A stretch of DNA of 21,373 bases from Verrucomicrobiota bacterium (lineage in GTDB: Bacteria > Verrucomicrobiota > Verrucomicrobiia > Limisphaerales > SXQI01), in assembly GCA_008933045.1 (NCBI GenBank), contig WBXJ01000015.1:1-21373 (forward strand), given 5' to 3'. This document shows, one piece after another, positions 1-7,683 of this stretch. Both the position numbers and the translations under genes were made by a program. The first letter of the stretch is position 1. Each line of letters begins with the position of its first letter. Under the pieces are notes generated by a model. The model made no database searches, was not told the origin of the DNA, and was given only the letters and a program-made list of their open reading frames with translations.

Positions 1-1303
1 AGAGCAGAAACTTGGGCAGCGCGAAGCTCAGTTAGTTTCAAAAACAGAATCCCTCACTCGAGATATTTCGGCTCTCCACGAAAAAGAACTCATTCTTCAC
101 GGACGCACAGAGGAAATTCGCCTCCAACAGGAGGAAGTTAAATTACTCACCGCGCATCATCGATCGTTGCTTGAAACCTGCGGCAAGCTGAGTGAAAAGG
201 AAGCACGAGCCCAAATTCTTCGTCACGCCGAGCAATCCGCCATCAAGGACGCAGCTGAGATCAACCGACGGATTATCGATGACGCCAAGAACCACGCGGA
301 ACAGGAATCTCGGCGCATCCTTTCGGTAGCGATTCAACGGTATGCTGGAGCTCATACCTTCGAGAGCACCACCGCGACCGTGAGCTTGACCGGCGAGGAC
401 ATGAAGGGGCGAATCATCGGTCGTGAGGGTCGCAATATTCGCGCTTTTGAATCAGCCACCGGCATCACGGTTCTCATCGACGACACCCCGAATGCTGTTG
501 TCCTTTCCGGATTTGATCCCGTGCGTCGCGAAATCGCACGCGAATCCATGCACCGCCTGATTCTGGATGGGCGCATCCACCCCGGACGGATTGAGGAAGT
601 AGTGGCTCAAGTGACGCAGGAGATTCAGGCAAGCATCGTTAGAGCGGGTGAGGACGCCGTTTTTGCTTTAAATCTCCCGCCATTACATCCCGAGATTGTG
701 CAGGTTCTAGGCGGCCTCAAGTTTCGGCATAGCTTCACCCAAAACATTCTAGCTCACTCGGTCGAAGTCGGGCACCTGACTGGCCTACTCGCCGCCGAGC
801 TTGGCGTCGATATCGCGGCAGCCAAACGTTCAGGGCTTCTGCACGATATTGGCAAAGCATTGAGCCACGAAATCGAAGGGCCCCATGCTGCGGTTGGAGC
901 GAATTTTATCCAGCGTTATGGGGAATCAGACGAAATCGTCAATGCCGTGGGTTCACATCACGATGAGATACCCCACACCACGGTGTTAGGCATCCTCGTC
1001 AGTGCAGCCGACGCCATGAGTGCCTCCCGCCCGGGGGCGCGTTCGGAGGCTGCAACCACCTATCTTAAACGGTTGGAGCGTCTGGAGCAGATCGGCAATT
1101 CGTTCGCCGGCGTCGAGAAGAGCTTCGCCGTACAGGCGGGGCGTGAACTCCGCATCATGGTGCAACCCTCCGTTCTAACGGATGAGGCAGCCTTCGGTCT
1201 CGCGAAGGAAATCGTACGCAAAATTGAAGAGGAACTTCAATACCCCGGACAAATTCGAGTCACCGTTGTGCGGGAAACCCGTTGCGTTGAGTATGCCAAG
1301 TAA
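1..1303 (+). CDS. rny: Ribonuclease Y, 5' truncated by the window edge
   Basis: This is the C-terminal 433 residues of RNase Y, a membrane-anchored endoribonuclease that initiates mRNA decay. The reading frame is open from base 2, so the N-terminal membrane anchor and the start of the coiled coil lie outside the window. Visible residues 1 to about 115 are charged and rich in Glu, Gln, Lys and Arg, as in the family's coiled coil. A KH RNA-binding domain follows, with its GxxG loop as GREG at visible residues 140-143 inside GRIIGREGRNIRAFE. The HD phosphodiesterase domain comes next: a His in HSVEVGHL, the metal-binding HDIGK from visible residue 281, then GSHHDE and SAADAMSASRPGAR. The family is usually about 510-520 residues, so roughly 80-90 are missing. 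The gene ends at TAA and runs straight into a strong terminator. Identification is near certain. Confidence 0.96.
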   Translation, partial: EQKLGQREAQLVSKTESLTRDISALHEKELILHGRTEEIRLQQEEVKLLTAHHRSLLETCGKLSEKEARAQILRHAEQSAIKDAAEINRRIIDDAKNHAEQESRRILSVAIQRYAGAHTFESTTATVSLTGEDMKGRIIGREGRNIRAFESATGITVLIDDTPNAVVLSGFDPVRREIARESMHRLILDGRIHPGRIEEVVAQVTQEIQASIVRAGEDAVFALNLPPLHPEIVQVLGGLKFRHSFTQNILAHSVEVGHLTGLLAAELGVDIAAAKRSGLLHDIGKALSHEIEGPHAAVGANFIQRYGESDEIVNAVGSHHDEIPHTTVLGILVSAADAMSASRPGARSEAATTYLKRLERLEQIGNSFAGVEKSFAVQAGRELRIMVQPSVLTDEAAFGLAKEIVRKIEEELQYPGQIRVTVVRETRCVEYAK

Positions 1304-1336
1304 ATAGAAAACCCGCCGAGGTGGCGGGTTTTCTAT
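1304..1336 (+). terminator. Intrinsic terminator after rny, likely bidirectional
   Basis: A perfect 14-bp inverted repeat (1304-1317 with 1323-1336) encloses a 5-base loop. The stem has a GC core (cccgcc/ggcggg) flanked by AAAA on the left and TTTT on the right, so it can work on both strands. It begins directly after the rny stop codon. It also lies downstream of the minus-strand lipoprotein that ends at 1356. Confidence 0.88.
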
Positions 1337-1355
1337 GAAAAATGTTCGGGGGAAA

Positions 1356-1514
1356 TTAACGTCCCTGATTCATCCCAGTGGGTAATCCGTGCTCCCAGTT
1401 TTGCTGAGTGTTCCAAGGTCGCTCCGACAAACTAGCGTCATCAGTTACACAGCCAGTGGCGAACACTGCGACCAACAAACTGAGGATCAATAAAATGGGA
1501 TGGCGAAGGCGCAT
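1356..1514 (-). CDS. Small lipoprotein, 52 aa, function unknown
   Basis: This short reading frame begins with MRLRHPILLILSLL: a basic start, a hydrophobic stretch and a lipobox-like ATGC, with the presumed lipidated Cys at residue 22. The mature peptide would be only about 31 residues, rich in Asp, Glu, Trp and Asn, and contains SERPWNTQQNWEHGLP. Its ATG lies 12 bases after the stop of the coiled-coil gene on the same strand, so the two are probably co-transcribed, ending at the 1304-1336 hairpin. No clear Shine-Dalgarno sequence is present. The complete lipoprotein signal, the operon spacing and the downstream terminator support a real gene despite its size. I do not know its function. An envelope role linked to the upstream membrane protein is an inference from position only. 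Confidence 0.75.
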   Translation of the reverse strand: MRLRHPILLILSLLVAVFATGCVTDDASLSERPWNTQQNWEHGLPTGMNQGR

Positions 1515-1526
1515 AAAGGGGTCGAA

Positions 1527-2282
1527 TCAATAGAAGACCTGATCGCCCTCTGACAGTTCGTCCTGTTTCCAATCGGAAAGAACGTTGGCGATGCTGCGAG
1601 TTGGTTCCACGGAGGTAATCTTGACTTTCGCGATCAGCTTACCGTTCCGATTCACGAGCAGTTTGGCGTTTGGTAACACCCCTTGATTTGCTCCAATATT
1701 GAGGACCACAAAATCAAATTTAGGATCGACCGCGACGATTTCCCCTTTAGTTCCTGCGGGCAGCACGACTTCTACCTCCTCGGTTCCTTTGTATTTATCG
1801 AGTTGAGATTTAAGCATCCGAGTGTTGAGTGAGAGAACCTTGCTCTCAACCTGAAGGACGTCGCGTTCGGCCTGAGCTTTTGCGAGGGCGTCGCGTTGGG
1901 GGCGAATTTGATCGACGCTCATGTTCAGGCTTTTCCAAGCTGATAATTCGCTGTTTGCCGAGTTCTTCTCTTCGGTCGTTTTTGCGAGAGCCTCCGTAGC
2001 TTTGTTCGCACGTGCCTCCTGCTCGGCAGAACGGGCCAGTGCCATATCGCGCACCGCTGTAACTTCAACCAACATTTTATTGGTTGATTCCAACTGGGAC
2101 TTCAGCGACTTTTCGGCGTTTATCGCCTTGTTCGCTTCGGTCTTTGCTGTTGCCGCTTCGGTCTGAGCGATTCCGAGGTCGGTGGCTAAACTAGTAAGCT
2201 TCCCCCCGACTTGGTCGTGGGCGATATACAGTGTGGCCAAACTGACGATTATGGCCAAGACAAGGCTGATTTTGATTAACAT
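1527..2282 (-). CDS. Membrane-anchored coiled-coil protein, 251 aa
   Basis: Residues 1-20 form a single hydrophobic segment (MLIKISLVLAIIVSLATLYI), either a signal anchor or an uncleaved signal. Residues 25 to about 165 are very rich in Ala, Glu, Lys and Gln with heptad-like spacing, predicting a long coiled coil. Residues about 170-251 look like a compact beta domain: VVLPAGTKGEIVAVDPK, then GANQGVLPNAKLLVNRNGKLIAKV and a terminal DWKQDELSEGDQVFY. This resembles the small beta-barrel modules of MreC- or FlgT-like periplasmic proteins, but I cannot assign it to a named family. The likely topology is an inner-membrane anchor with a periplasmic coil and barrel. It is the first gene of a two-gene unit with the small lipoprotein at 1356-1514. 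A role in envelope organisation is inferred, not shown. Confidence 0.85.
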   Translation of the reverse strand: MLIKISLVLAIIVSLATLYIAHDQVGGKLTSLATDLGIAQTEAATAKTEANKAINAEKSLKSQLESTNKMLVEVTAVRDMALARSAEQEARANKATEALAKTTEEKNSANSELSAWKSLNMSVDQIRPQRDALAKAQAERDVLQVESKVLSLNTRMLKSQLDKYKGTEEVEVVLPAGTKGEIVAVDPKFDFVVLNIGANQGVLPNAKLLVNRNGKLIAKVKITSVEPTRSIANVLSDWKQDELSEGDQVFY

Positions 2283-2294
2283 TAGGCTTCTATG

Positions 2295-2313
2295 GTCAGA
2301 TTAAATTTCTGAC
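2295..2313. promoter_or_regulatory. Inverted repeat before the coiled-coil gene
   Basis: GTCAGA (2295-2300) and TCTGAC (2308-2313) are perfect 6-bp arms separated by the AT-only spacer ttaaatt. The element lies 12-30 bases upstream of the coiled-coil gene's ATG. It could be an operator or a small 5' UTR hairpin. The arms are short, so chance is not excluded. Confidence 0.3.
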
Positions 2314-2394
2314 TTAAATTACCTGCCAAAAGTCCCGCTGTCAACGATTCCTCCAAAAAAATCACCAGACAGTTGCCGGATTCCTTGAAGCCAG

Positions 2395-2523
2395 TGTCAC
2401 CTGAACGTTGCATGGGTGACATTTGTTTGAAACAGGATGAGGGCAGTCTCGTCACGTTGGAAAGTGAAGCAATATCAAGTGACGAGCGGACGTCGGGTGA
2501 TGTCACCCGAATGGGTGACACCC
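2395..2523. promoter_or_regulatory. Cluster of TGTCACC/GGTGACA inverted repeats
   Basis: The heptamer TGTCACC or its complement occurs four times within 126 bases: TGTCACC at 2395-2401, GGGTGACA at 2414-2421, TGTCACCC at 2501-2508 and GGGTGACA at 2513-2520. The last two form a perfect 8-bp dyad with a 4-base spacer (gaat). Two further palindromes overlap it: CGGGTGA/TCACCCG around TG at 2494-2509, and GGGTG/CACCC around A at 2513-2523. The layout resembles a multi-site operator. It lies 81 bases or more upstream of the chosen start of the prepilin-like gene, and about 120-230 bases upstream of the divergent coiled-coil gene. A TATATT at 2543-2548 could be the -10 element of the rightward promoter. 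The identity of the regulator is unknown. Confidence 0.5.
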
Positions 2524-2603
2524 TGAACTCATTATTTTCCCGTATATTGGTAATGAAATCTCACGCACACCGACAAACGTTATCTGGAACATCATCCGAT
2601 TCG

Positions 2604-3422
2604 ATGCCTATTTTGATTAAAACAAACCAAAGATCTTTTCGATCACGCAGTGCTTTCACCCTGATTGAGTTGCTTGTCGTGATCGCCATCATTGCCATCT
2701 TAGCGGGAATGCTTTTGCCTGCGCTGTCGAGGGCTAAGGAAAAAGGTCGATCAGCGAAATGTATTACGAATCTTCGTCAAATTTCACTCGGAACAACATT
2801 GTACTCGGATGACAACAATGATTATATGTTTTTCAGGGGATCGATGTCCCAGCCTGAAATTCCCAACAATGGTCGTTGGACCTTAAACCCGACCTCCGAC
2901 AAGATGCTCAGCGTCAATGATTCCTTTGCTTATTGGGGCATTGGATACATTAAATACTTCGGTGGCACGAAGCAGATTTTTCGTTGTCCGAGTGCCAAGC
3001 ATGTGGATGAGTGGCGTGAGACAGGTCTAAAATTCCCCGCCGAATTTTGGCTAAACTCCACGTACGGAATGAATCAATTTGTGCTTCTTCCCTACAAGCC
3101 AACGTTAAGAGCTCCCATAAAGATCACTCAATTAGACAGTCCCTCCACCACGATCTTCGCTCAAGATGCTGCCGAGCAAAAGATGGAGGGTCCTGATGAC
3201 TCTCTAGGACTCTTCCCGGGTTCTTCGGAATGCCTTAGCCAATGGAAATACGACCTAGCTGGTTTTTACCCAGAGCGAAAGATGGAATTCGAGTGGTTCC
3301 GGCATCCAAACTGCAACACGCTCTGGGTTCAGGGCAATGTTTCGTCCATTAAATACACCAAAAAGGGCGTGGATTATCGTTGGTATACTGGCGAAGTCCC
3401 CTTGGTCGCTCCTCGATTCTAA
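2604..3422 (+). CDS. Prepilin-like protein with type II secretion/pilin N-terminal leader
   Basis: The leader ends in a basic stretch followed by SAFTLIELLVVIAIIAILAG, the substrate signature of prepilin peptidase with its Glu at mature position 5. Next comes LLPALSRAKEKGRSAKCITNLRQISLG, typical of the large PVC-group pseudopilin families. The body is about 230 residues of unassigned globular sequence. Near the C-terminus, RHPNCNTLWVQGN resembles the H-x9-DG motif of these families, but with QG instead of DG and one residue shorter. I chose the ATG at 2604 (272 aa) because it leaves a 17-residue leader before the cleavage Phe. ATG 2553 is an alternative, and a longer TTG start at 2373 would run through the operator-like repeats. 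Mature proteins of this type sit in the envelope, and their function is rarely known. The next gene starts 9 bases downstream. Confidence 0.85.
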   Translation: MPILIKTNQRSFRSRSAFTLIELLVVIAIIAILAGMLLPALSRAKEKGRSAKCITNLRQISLGTTLYSDDNNDYMFFRGSMSQPEIPNNGRWTLNPTSDKMLSVNDSFAYWGIGYIKYFGGTKQIFRCPSAKHVDEWRETGLKFPAEFWLNSTYGMNQFVLLPYKPTLRAPIKITQLDSPSTTIFAQDAAEQKMEGPDDSLGLFPGSSECLSQWKYDLAGFYPERKMEFEWFRHPNCNTLWVQGNVSSIKYTKKGVDYRWYTGEVPLVAPRF

Positions 3423-3431
3423 TAAAACAAC

Positions 3432-3806
3432 GTGAGAAAATTTCGTTATTTAACCCTAATGGCTCTCGTCGCAACGATCGTTTGCTTGACGGGTTGCACG
3501 AAGTCGGGGCCGCCCTCCGCGCTGTCAGATGAACAGTGGGGGCCCTCATTAACTAAAGCGTTCGAAAAAGCTCCTGCACTGACAAAAAACCTTGTGCAAG
3601 AGGCGATCGTTCAATTTGACAAAAAGGATTATGTAGGAAGCGGGAGCGTTCTCGGGACGATCCTAGCAAAACCCGCTCTCACTGATTCCCAACGCGCTAC
3701 AGCTACGATGGCGCAGATAAATTTGAACGAGAAAATGCAAACGGCTCAAGAAAAGGGAGACGTCGTTGCTACAGAAGTTCAAAAATTTCAGATGCTCACC
3801 AAGTGA
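3432..3806 (+). CDS. Small helical lipoprotein, 124 aa
   Basis: The frame opens with GTG, 9 bases after the prepilin-like gene's stop, indicating one transcript. MRKFRYLTLMALVATIVCLTGC is a clear lipoprotein signal with lipobox LTGC, putting the lipidated Cys at residue 22. The remaining 102 residues are mostly polar and helical, with several Lys/Gln/Glu-rich stretches. I see no named domain. Together with the upstream prepilin-like gene and the downstream LamG protein it forms an envelope/surface gene set. The start has no Shine-Dalgarno match and is preceded by an A-rich stretch (aataaaacaac), like that of the next gene. Confidence 0.85.
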   Translation: MRKFRYLTLMALVATIVCLTGCTKSGPPSALSDEQWGPSLTKAFEKAPALTKNLVQEAIVQFDKKDYVGSGSVLGTILAKPALTDSQRATATMAQINLNEKMQTAQEKGDVVATEVQKFQMLTK

Positions 3807-3867
3807 ATTGTTAAGCACTGGGAACAAATGATTCCGTCCTAAACGAAACAACGAAAACGAAAAACAA

Positions 3868-6800
3868 ATGACTACAACCAGAAAACGTCTCATAGGCTCG
3901 GCTGCGATGCTTCTCGCGACCGCCTGTCTGGCCAACGCGCAGGTCGTTATACCTGCGGGGTTGGCTCACCCTAAATCCGCGCTCGATACGGCCTCTCCAG
4001 GTTTTGTCGTTCGTGTGCATCAAGCCAATGCCGGTTCGGGGGAGCTTCCGAATCTGCTCAGTCGGACAGAGGCCCAGCTCGCTGGACTCTTGAATGATCC
4101 GGCCACGGGCCTACCCTACGTGAATGATGCGGATCTCACCGCGTTTACTCTTAATCCGGACGGATCCTTTAACGAACCCGTAGCGATCGATTACGGCGGT
4201 GCCGGTGCCATTACCTTCCCCGGTATCCCAGGGGTGAACGCTGCCGTGAACAACATCGCGATGGAAGCTCTCACCTTCTTGGATTTGGATCCCGGAACCT
4301 ATTCCATGATTGTTAGGAGCGATGATGGTTTTCGTGTCTCGGTTGGTGGTGATGCTCGTGATCAACTTACAGCCATCAGCTTAGGCCAATACGATGGCGG
4401 CCGAGGAGCCAGTGATTCAGAATTCAAATTCTCAATCACACAAGCAGGTGCGTATTCCTTCCGCCTGATCTATGAACAGGGCGGCGGCGATTACAGTGTA
4501 TCTTGGTTCGCTGGGAACACGAACTTGCCAGATGCTCGTGTACTGGTGAATGCCGAGGGGGGAATCAAAGCGTATCAGAAACTAACGACCGCGCGACCCG
4601 CCTATGTGGATTACGTCACACCAAGCCCAGGCGCGGAAAAAGTTTCGCCGGGTATCAAAATTGCGACTCGGATCAAAGATGGTTCTGCAGCGACCGTCGT
4701 GGCGAACTCGATCAAGCTTTACATGGACAATGTTCTAGTGACGCCTGTGGTTAGCAGCGACACCAATGGAACTATGGTTTCCTATGATCCACCCGGGTTG
4801 CTGAAGGTGCTTACCAAACACACCGTGGGACTCGTGTTCAGTGATAGTGCCTCGGCAGTACGCAGCAACTCTTGGACGTTTACCGTGTCGAACAACGGTA
4901 ACGTGAGCCTGCCAACGCCGATCTATTACGAGAACTTCGAAACTTTAGACGAAGAGGCATTGCCAGCAGGTTGGACCGTCGAAAACTACACAACGGGTTC
5001 TTCCGGTGAATTTGATCTTGATAACCCCGGATCTGATTCCTACCTCGGTTGGGTGACAATCACAACGGATCGTGTTTCCGCAATCGGAGCCACTGGTCGT
5101 TGGGAGGGAACGCGCCGATTGGCTTTTCCTGAATCATTCGTCAATGATCAACCCGTCACGGGTATTGCTTCGAACAAGTTCGTTTACGCCGAGAGCGACA
5201 CTCGTGGTGGTAGCCAGATTCAATATCTTTTCACAGGGGATTATGATTTAACCGGGAAAACCAGCCTCTACGTTTCCTACTATTCAATGTATGAACAGAA
5301 TCAGGACAGCATCGGTAGCGCGGAGTATTCGATTGATGGTGGCACCAGTTGGTTGCCGATCGTTTACATGATCGATGTTGTTGACATCGTTTTGGGTGCC
5401 GACGGGAAAACCGATGCCGTGGCTACATTCACAAAGGAAAATCCTGACACTGCGATCAATCCTTTCGACGATACGCTTCCAAGAACCTATGGAGCCTTTA
5501 TTGGGGCAGCAACCGACACTTGGGCTAATCTCGGACCCTACATCAGCGGTCGCCTCAATGACGACTATATCGAGAGCAAGCGGGTTGAGTTATTCCCGAT
5601 TCCTCAAGCAGACAACCAAAAGACGGTGCGGTTTCGGTTTGCTCAAGCAGGGACAGGGAGTTGGTATTTCGGTATCGACAACCTCGGTATCTACAGCATT
5701 ACCACCCCGATCGTGGTGGCTCCAAAAATCGTGGATATCAGCCTTGGTCAAGTGTTGACCACAGGCAAGCCGTTGGCGTTAGCAGTCAAAGCCAGTGGCA
5801 CAGAGCCGTTCACCTACCAATGGGCTTTCAACGGGGTTGAAATTGCCGGTGCCACCAGCAGCACATTTAACCTAGCCTCTGTTGGCTCCAGCAACGCCGG
5901 TAAGTATACCATCGTCATTCGTAACGACAAAGGTGCTGCTCAAGCGGACGTTATCGTTGTGGTTGTCAGTGGGGATGCCGATCTGAAGAAGGATCTGGTG
6001 GTTCACCTGACCATGGATGGTGATTACAAGGATTCCTCGGGTAAGAACAATAACGCTTCGGCTGTTGGTTCTCCTAACTTCGAAGCGGGTCGCCTCGGGC
6101 AGGCACTTCATATCAAATCAACGGCAGATGGCACCGTCGCTAATTTTGCGACCTTGGGATATCCTTCGGACTTGAAGTTTGGTGATTCGGTCAATTTCAC
6201 GATCGCGTTCTGGGTGAAATATAGTTCACAAACCGACGATCATCCCTTCATTTCCAATAAGGATTGGAACAACAGCGGCAACCGTGGTTGGGGAATCTTC
6301 AGCCAATCCAGTGCTAAGTTCCGCCCACAAGTTACCGGAACTGGTGGTACCAAATTCAGCACAACTCCAACCTTTCAGTTGAAGGATGGTGCATGGCACA
6401 ACGTCGTGGTGAGCGTGAACCGGACGGGAAATGTGGATTCCTACGTTGACGGCTCCCAAATCAGTTCGGTGCCAATCGCGACTGCAGGGAGTATCGACAC
6501 GGATGACCTCAGTTTCGCAGTGAACATCGGTCAGGACGGCACTGGCAAATACACGGATAACAATGCATCCTCTCTGGAAGGGCTTGTGGATGACGTTGGG
6601 ATTTGGCGCCGTGCGCTAAGCTCCGACGACGTCGGTGCGCTCTACATGCGTGCAACCTCGGGACTGAACCTCGGGACTGATCCAGTGAGCGTAGGTCTCG
6701 TGACGCACTTGACCTTCGATGGTGATTACAGCGATGCCTCCGGTCGCAACAACAACGCTGCGGCGAGTGGTACGCCTGACTTCCAAACCGGAAAAATCGG

Positions 6801-7605
6801 CAAAGCCCTCCATGTAACCTCTACAAAGGACGGTTCCGTAGCCAACTTCGCCACATTGGGTTATCCTGATGACCTAAAGTTTGGTGATAATGTCAACTTC
6901 TCGATCTCATTCTGGGTCAACTATTTGATCCAAACTGATGATCACCCCTTCATTTCCAATAAGGATTGGAACAACAGCAGCAACCCTGGTTGGGGAATCT
7001 TCAGCCAATCCAGTGCTAAGTTCCGCCCACAAGTTACCGGAACTGGTGGTACCAAATTCAGCACAACTCCAACCTTTCAGTTGAAGGATGGTGCGTGGCA
7101 TAACGTAATCGTCACGGTCAACCGCACGGGAAATGTGGATTCCTACGTTGACGGCTCCCTGATCAGTTCGGTGCCAATCGCGACTGCGGGGACCATCGAC
7201 ACGGATGGCCTCGGTTTCGCAGTGAACATCGGTCAGGACGGGACTGGCAAATACACGGATAACAATGCATCCTCTCTGGAAGGGCTTGTGGACGATGTCG
7301 GAATCTGGCGCCGTGTGTTGACCTCGGACGAAGCTGCCGTGATCAACTTGCGTGCTCAAAATGGAAGAAACCTCGCAGGTCGAGGAGTCGCCGCAGTGGT
7401 GGTGACGGCACCTACCTTGTCAGGGGCCTCCATTTCGGGTGGCAACATCGTCCTGACTTGGTCGGGATCGGGTAGCTTCCAAGTTCAAAAACGCGCTGCC
7501 TTCGGTGCAGGTAATTGGGAAAACGTTGGGACTGCAACCACCGCAAAAACGGCCTCAGATGCCATCAGTGGCACGGCGTCGTTTTATCGGATTGTCGCCC
7601 AGTAA
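3868..7605 (+). CDS. Large secreted multidomain protein with two LamG repeats, 1245 aa
   Basis: A signal peptide (MTTTRKRLIGSAAMLLATACLANAQ) directs export. Approximate modules are: residues 25-235, a PA14-like region (YSMIVRSDDGFRVSVGG, YEQGGGDYSVSWFAG); 245-345, a Big/Ig-like module; 350-612, a beta-rich region containing YYENFE and LPAGWTVENY that resembles the choice-of-anchor or MAM-like jelly rolls; 614-702, an Ig-like domain (EPFTYQWAFNGVEIAGA, NAGKYTIVIRND); about 708-930 and 942-1165, two LamG/concanavalin-type domains ending in EGLVDDVGIWRR; 1178-1245, a short beta domain ending in FYRIVAQ. Such proteins are usually carbohydrate-binding or adhesive surface proteins. No catalytic motif and no PEP-CTERM tail is visible. 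The gene follows the prepilin-like and lipoprotein genes after 61 bases and is probably expressed with them. Exact domain borders are my estimates. Confidence 0.9.
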   Translation: MTTTRKRLIGSAAMLLATACLANAQVVIPAGLAHPKSALDTASPGFVVRVHQANAGSGELPNLLSRTEAQLAGLLNDPATGLPYVNDADLTAFTLNPDGSFNEPVAIDYGGAGAITFPGIPGVNAAVNNIAMEALTFLDLDPGTYSMIVRSDDGFRVSVGGDARDQLTAISLGQYDGGRGASDSEFKFSITQAGAYSFRLIYEQGGGDYSVSWFAGNTNLPDARVLVNAEGGIKAYQKLTTARPAYVDYVTPSPGAEKVSPGIKIATRIKDGSAATVVANSIKLYMDNVLVTPVVSSDTNGTMVSYDPPGLLKVLTKHTVGLVFSDSASAVRSNSWTFTVSNNGNVSLPTPIYYENFETLDEEALPAGWTVENYTTGSSGEFDLDNPGSDSYLGWVTITTDRVSAIGATGRWEGTRRLAFPESFVNDQPVTGIASNKFVYAESDTRGGSQIQYLFTGDYDLTGKTSLYVSYYSMYEQNQDSIGSAEYSIDGGTSWLPIVYMIDVVDIVLGADGKTDAVATFTKENPDTAINPFDDTLPRTYGAFIGAATDTWANLGPYISGRLNDDYIESKRVELFPIPQADNQKTVRFRFAQAGTGSWYFGIDNLGIYSITTPIVVAPKIVDISLGQVLTTGKPLALAVKASGTEPFTYQWAFNGVEIAGATSSTFNLASVGSSNAGKYTIVIRNDKGAAQADVIVVVVSGDADLKKDLVVHLTMDGDYKDSSGKNNNASAVGSPNFEAGRLGQALHIKSTADGTVANFATLGYPSDLKFGDSVNFTIAFWVKYSSQTDDHPFISNKDWNNSGNRGWGIFSQSSAKFRPQVTGTGGTKFSTTPTFQLKDGAWHNVVVSVNRTGNVDSYVDGSQISSVPIATAGSIDTDDLSFAVNIGQDGTGKYTDNNASSLEGLVDDVGIWRRALSSDDVGALYMRATSGLNLGTDPVSVGLVTHLTFDGDYSDASGRNNNAAASGTPDFQTGKIGKALHVTSTKDGSVANFATLGYPDDLKFGDNVNFSISFWVNYLIQTDDHPFISNKDWNNSSNPGWGIFSQSSAKFRPQVTGTGGTKFSTTPTFQLKDGAWHNVIVTVNRTGNVDSYVDGSLISSVPIATAGTIDTDGLGFAVNIGQDGTGKYTDNNASSLEGLVDDVGIWRRVLTSDEAAVINLRAQNGRNLAGRGVAAVVVTAPTLSGASISGGNIVLTWSGSGSFQVQKRAAFGAGNWENVGTATTAKTASDAISGTASFYRIVAQ
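6004..6633 (+). repeat. LamG repeat unit 1 (702-bp spacing)
   Basis: This is the first copy of an in-frame tandem domain duplication. Matching positions are offset by exactly 702 bases (234 codons) from unit 2. Bases 6285-6392 are identical to 6987-7094, 108 bp without a mismatch. Flanking parts of the units have diverged at many third positions, so the perfect block suggests gene conversion or strong constraint. Confidence 0.85.
6706..7335 (+). repeat. LamG repeat unit 2 (702-bp spacing)
   Basis: This is the second copy of the duplicated LamG-encoding unit. Besides the 108-bp identical block (6987-7094), the section encoding NIGQDGTGKYTDNNASSLEG (around 7225-7285) is nearly identical to unit 1. 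Length is conserved, with no indels needed in the aligned parts I checked. Confidence 0.85.
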
Positions 7606-7621
7606 ACATTCATGTTAGTAA

Positions 7622-7656
7622 AACCAAGTCCCGTCCGATGAGGGTGGGACTTGGTT
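7622..7656 (+). terminator. Probable terminator after the LamG gene
   Basis: A perfect 11-bp stem, AACCAAGTCCC (7622-7632) with GGGACTTGGTT (7646-7656), encloses a 13-base loop, 16 bases after the LamG stop codon. It lacks an immediate T tract, so it may be a weak terminator or an mRNA-stabilising hairpin. Confidence 0.55.
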
Positions 7657-7683
7657 CCAATGATGATAGATTTTAAATAAATT

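Noticed and set aside
2373..2603. Upstream extension of the prepilin-like reading frame from a TTG
   Set aside because: It would put about 77 residues before the leader, run through the operator-like dyads, and destroy the normal position of the prepilin peptidase signal.
6907..7359. 150-aa minus-strand reading frame within the LamG repeats
   Set aside because: It is the reverse shadow of a repeated, clearly coding plus-strand region; a similar shadow appears in the first LamG unit, and it has no recognisable domain.
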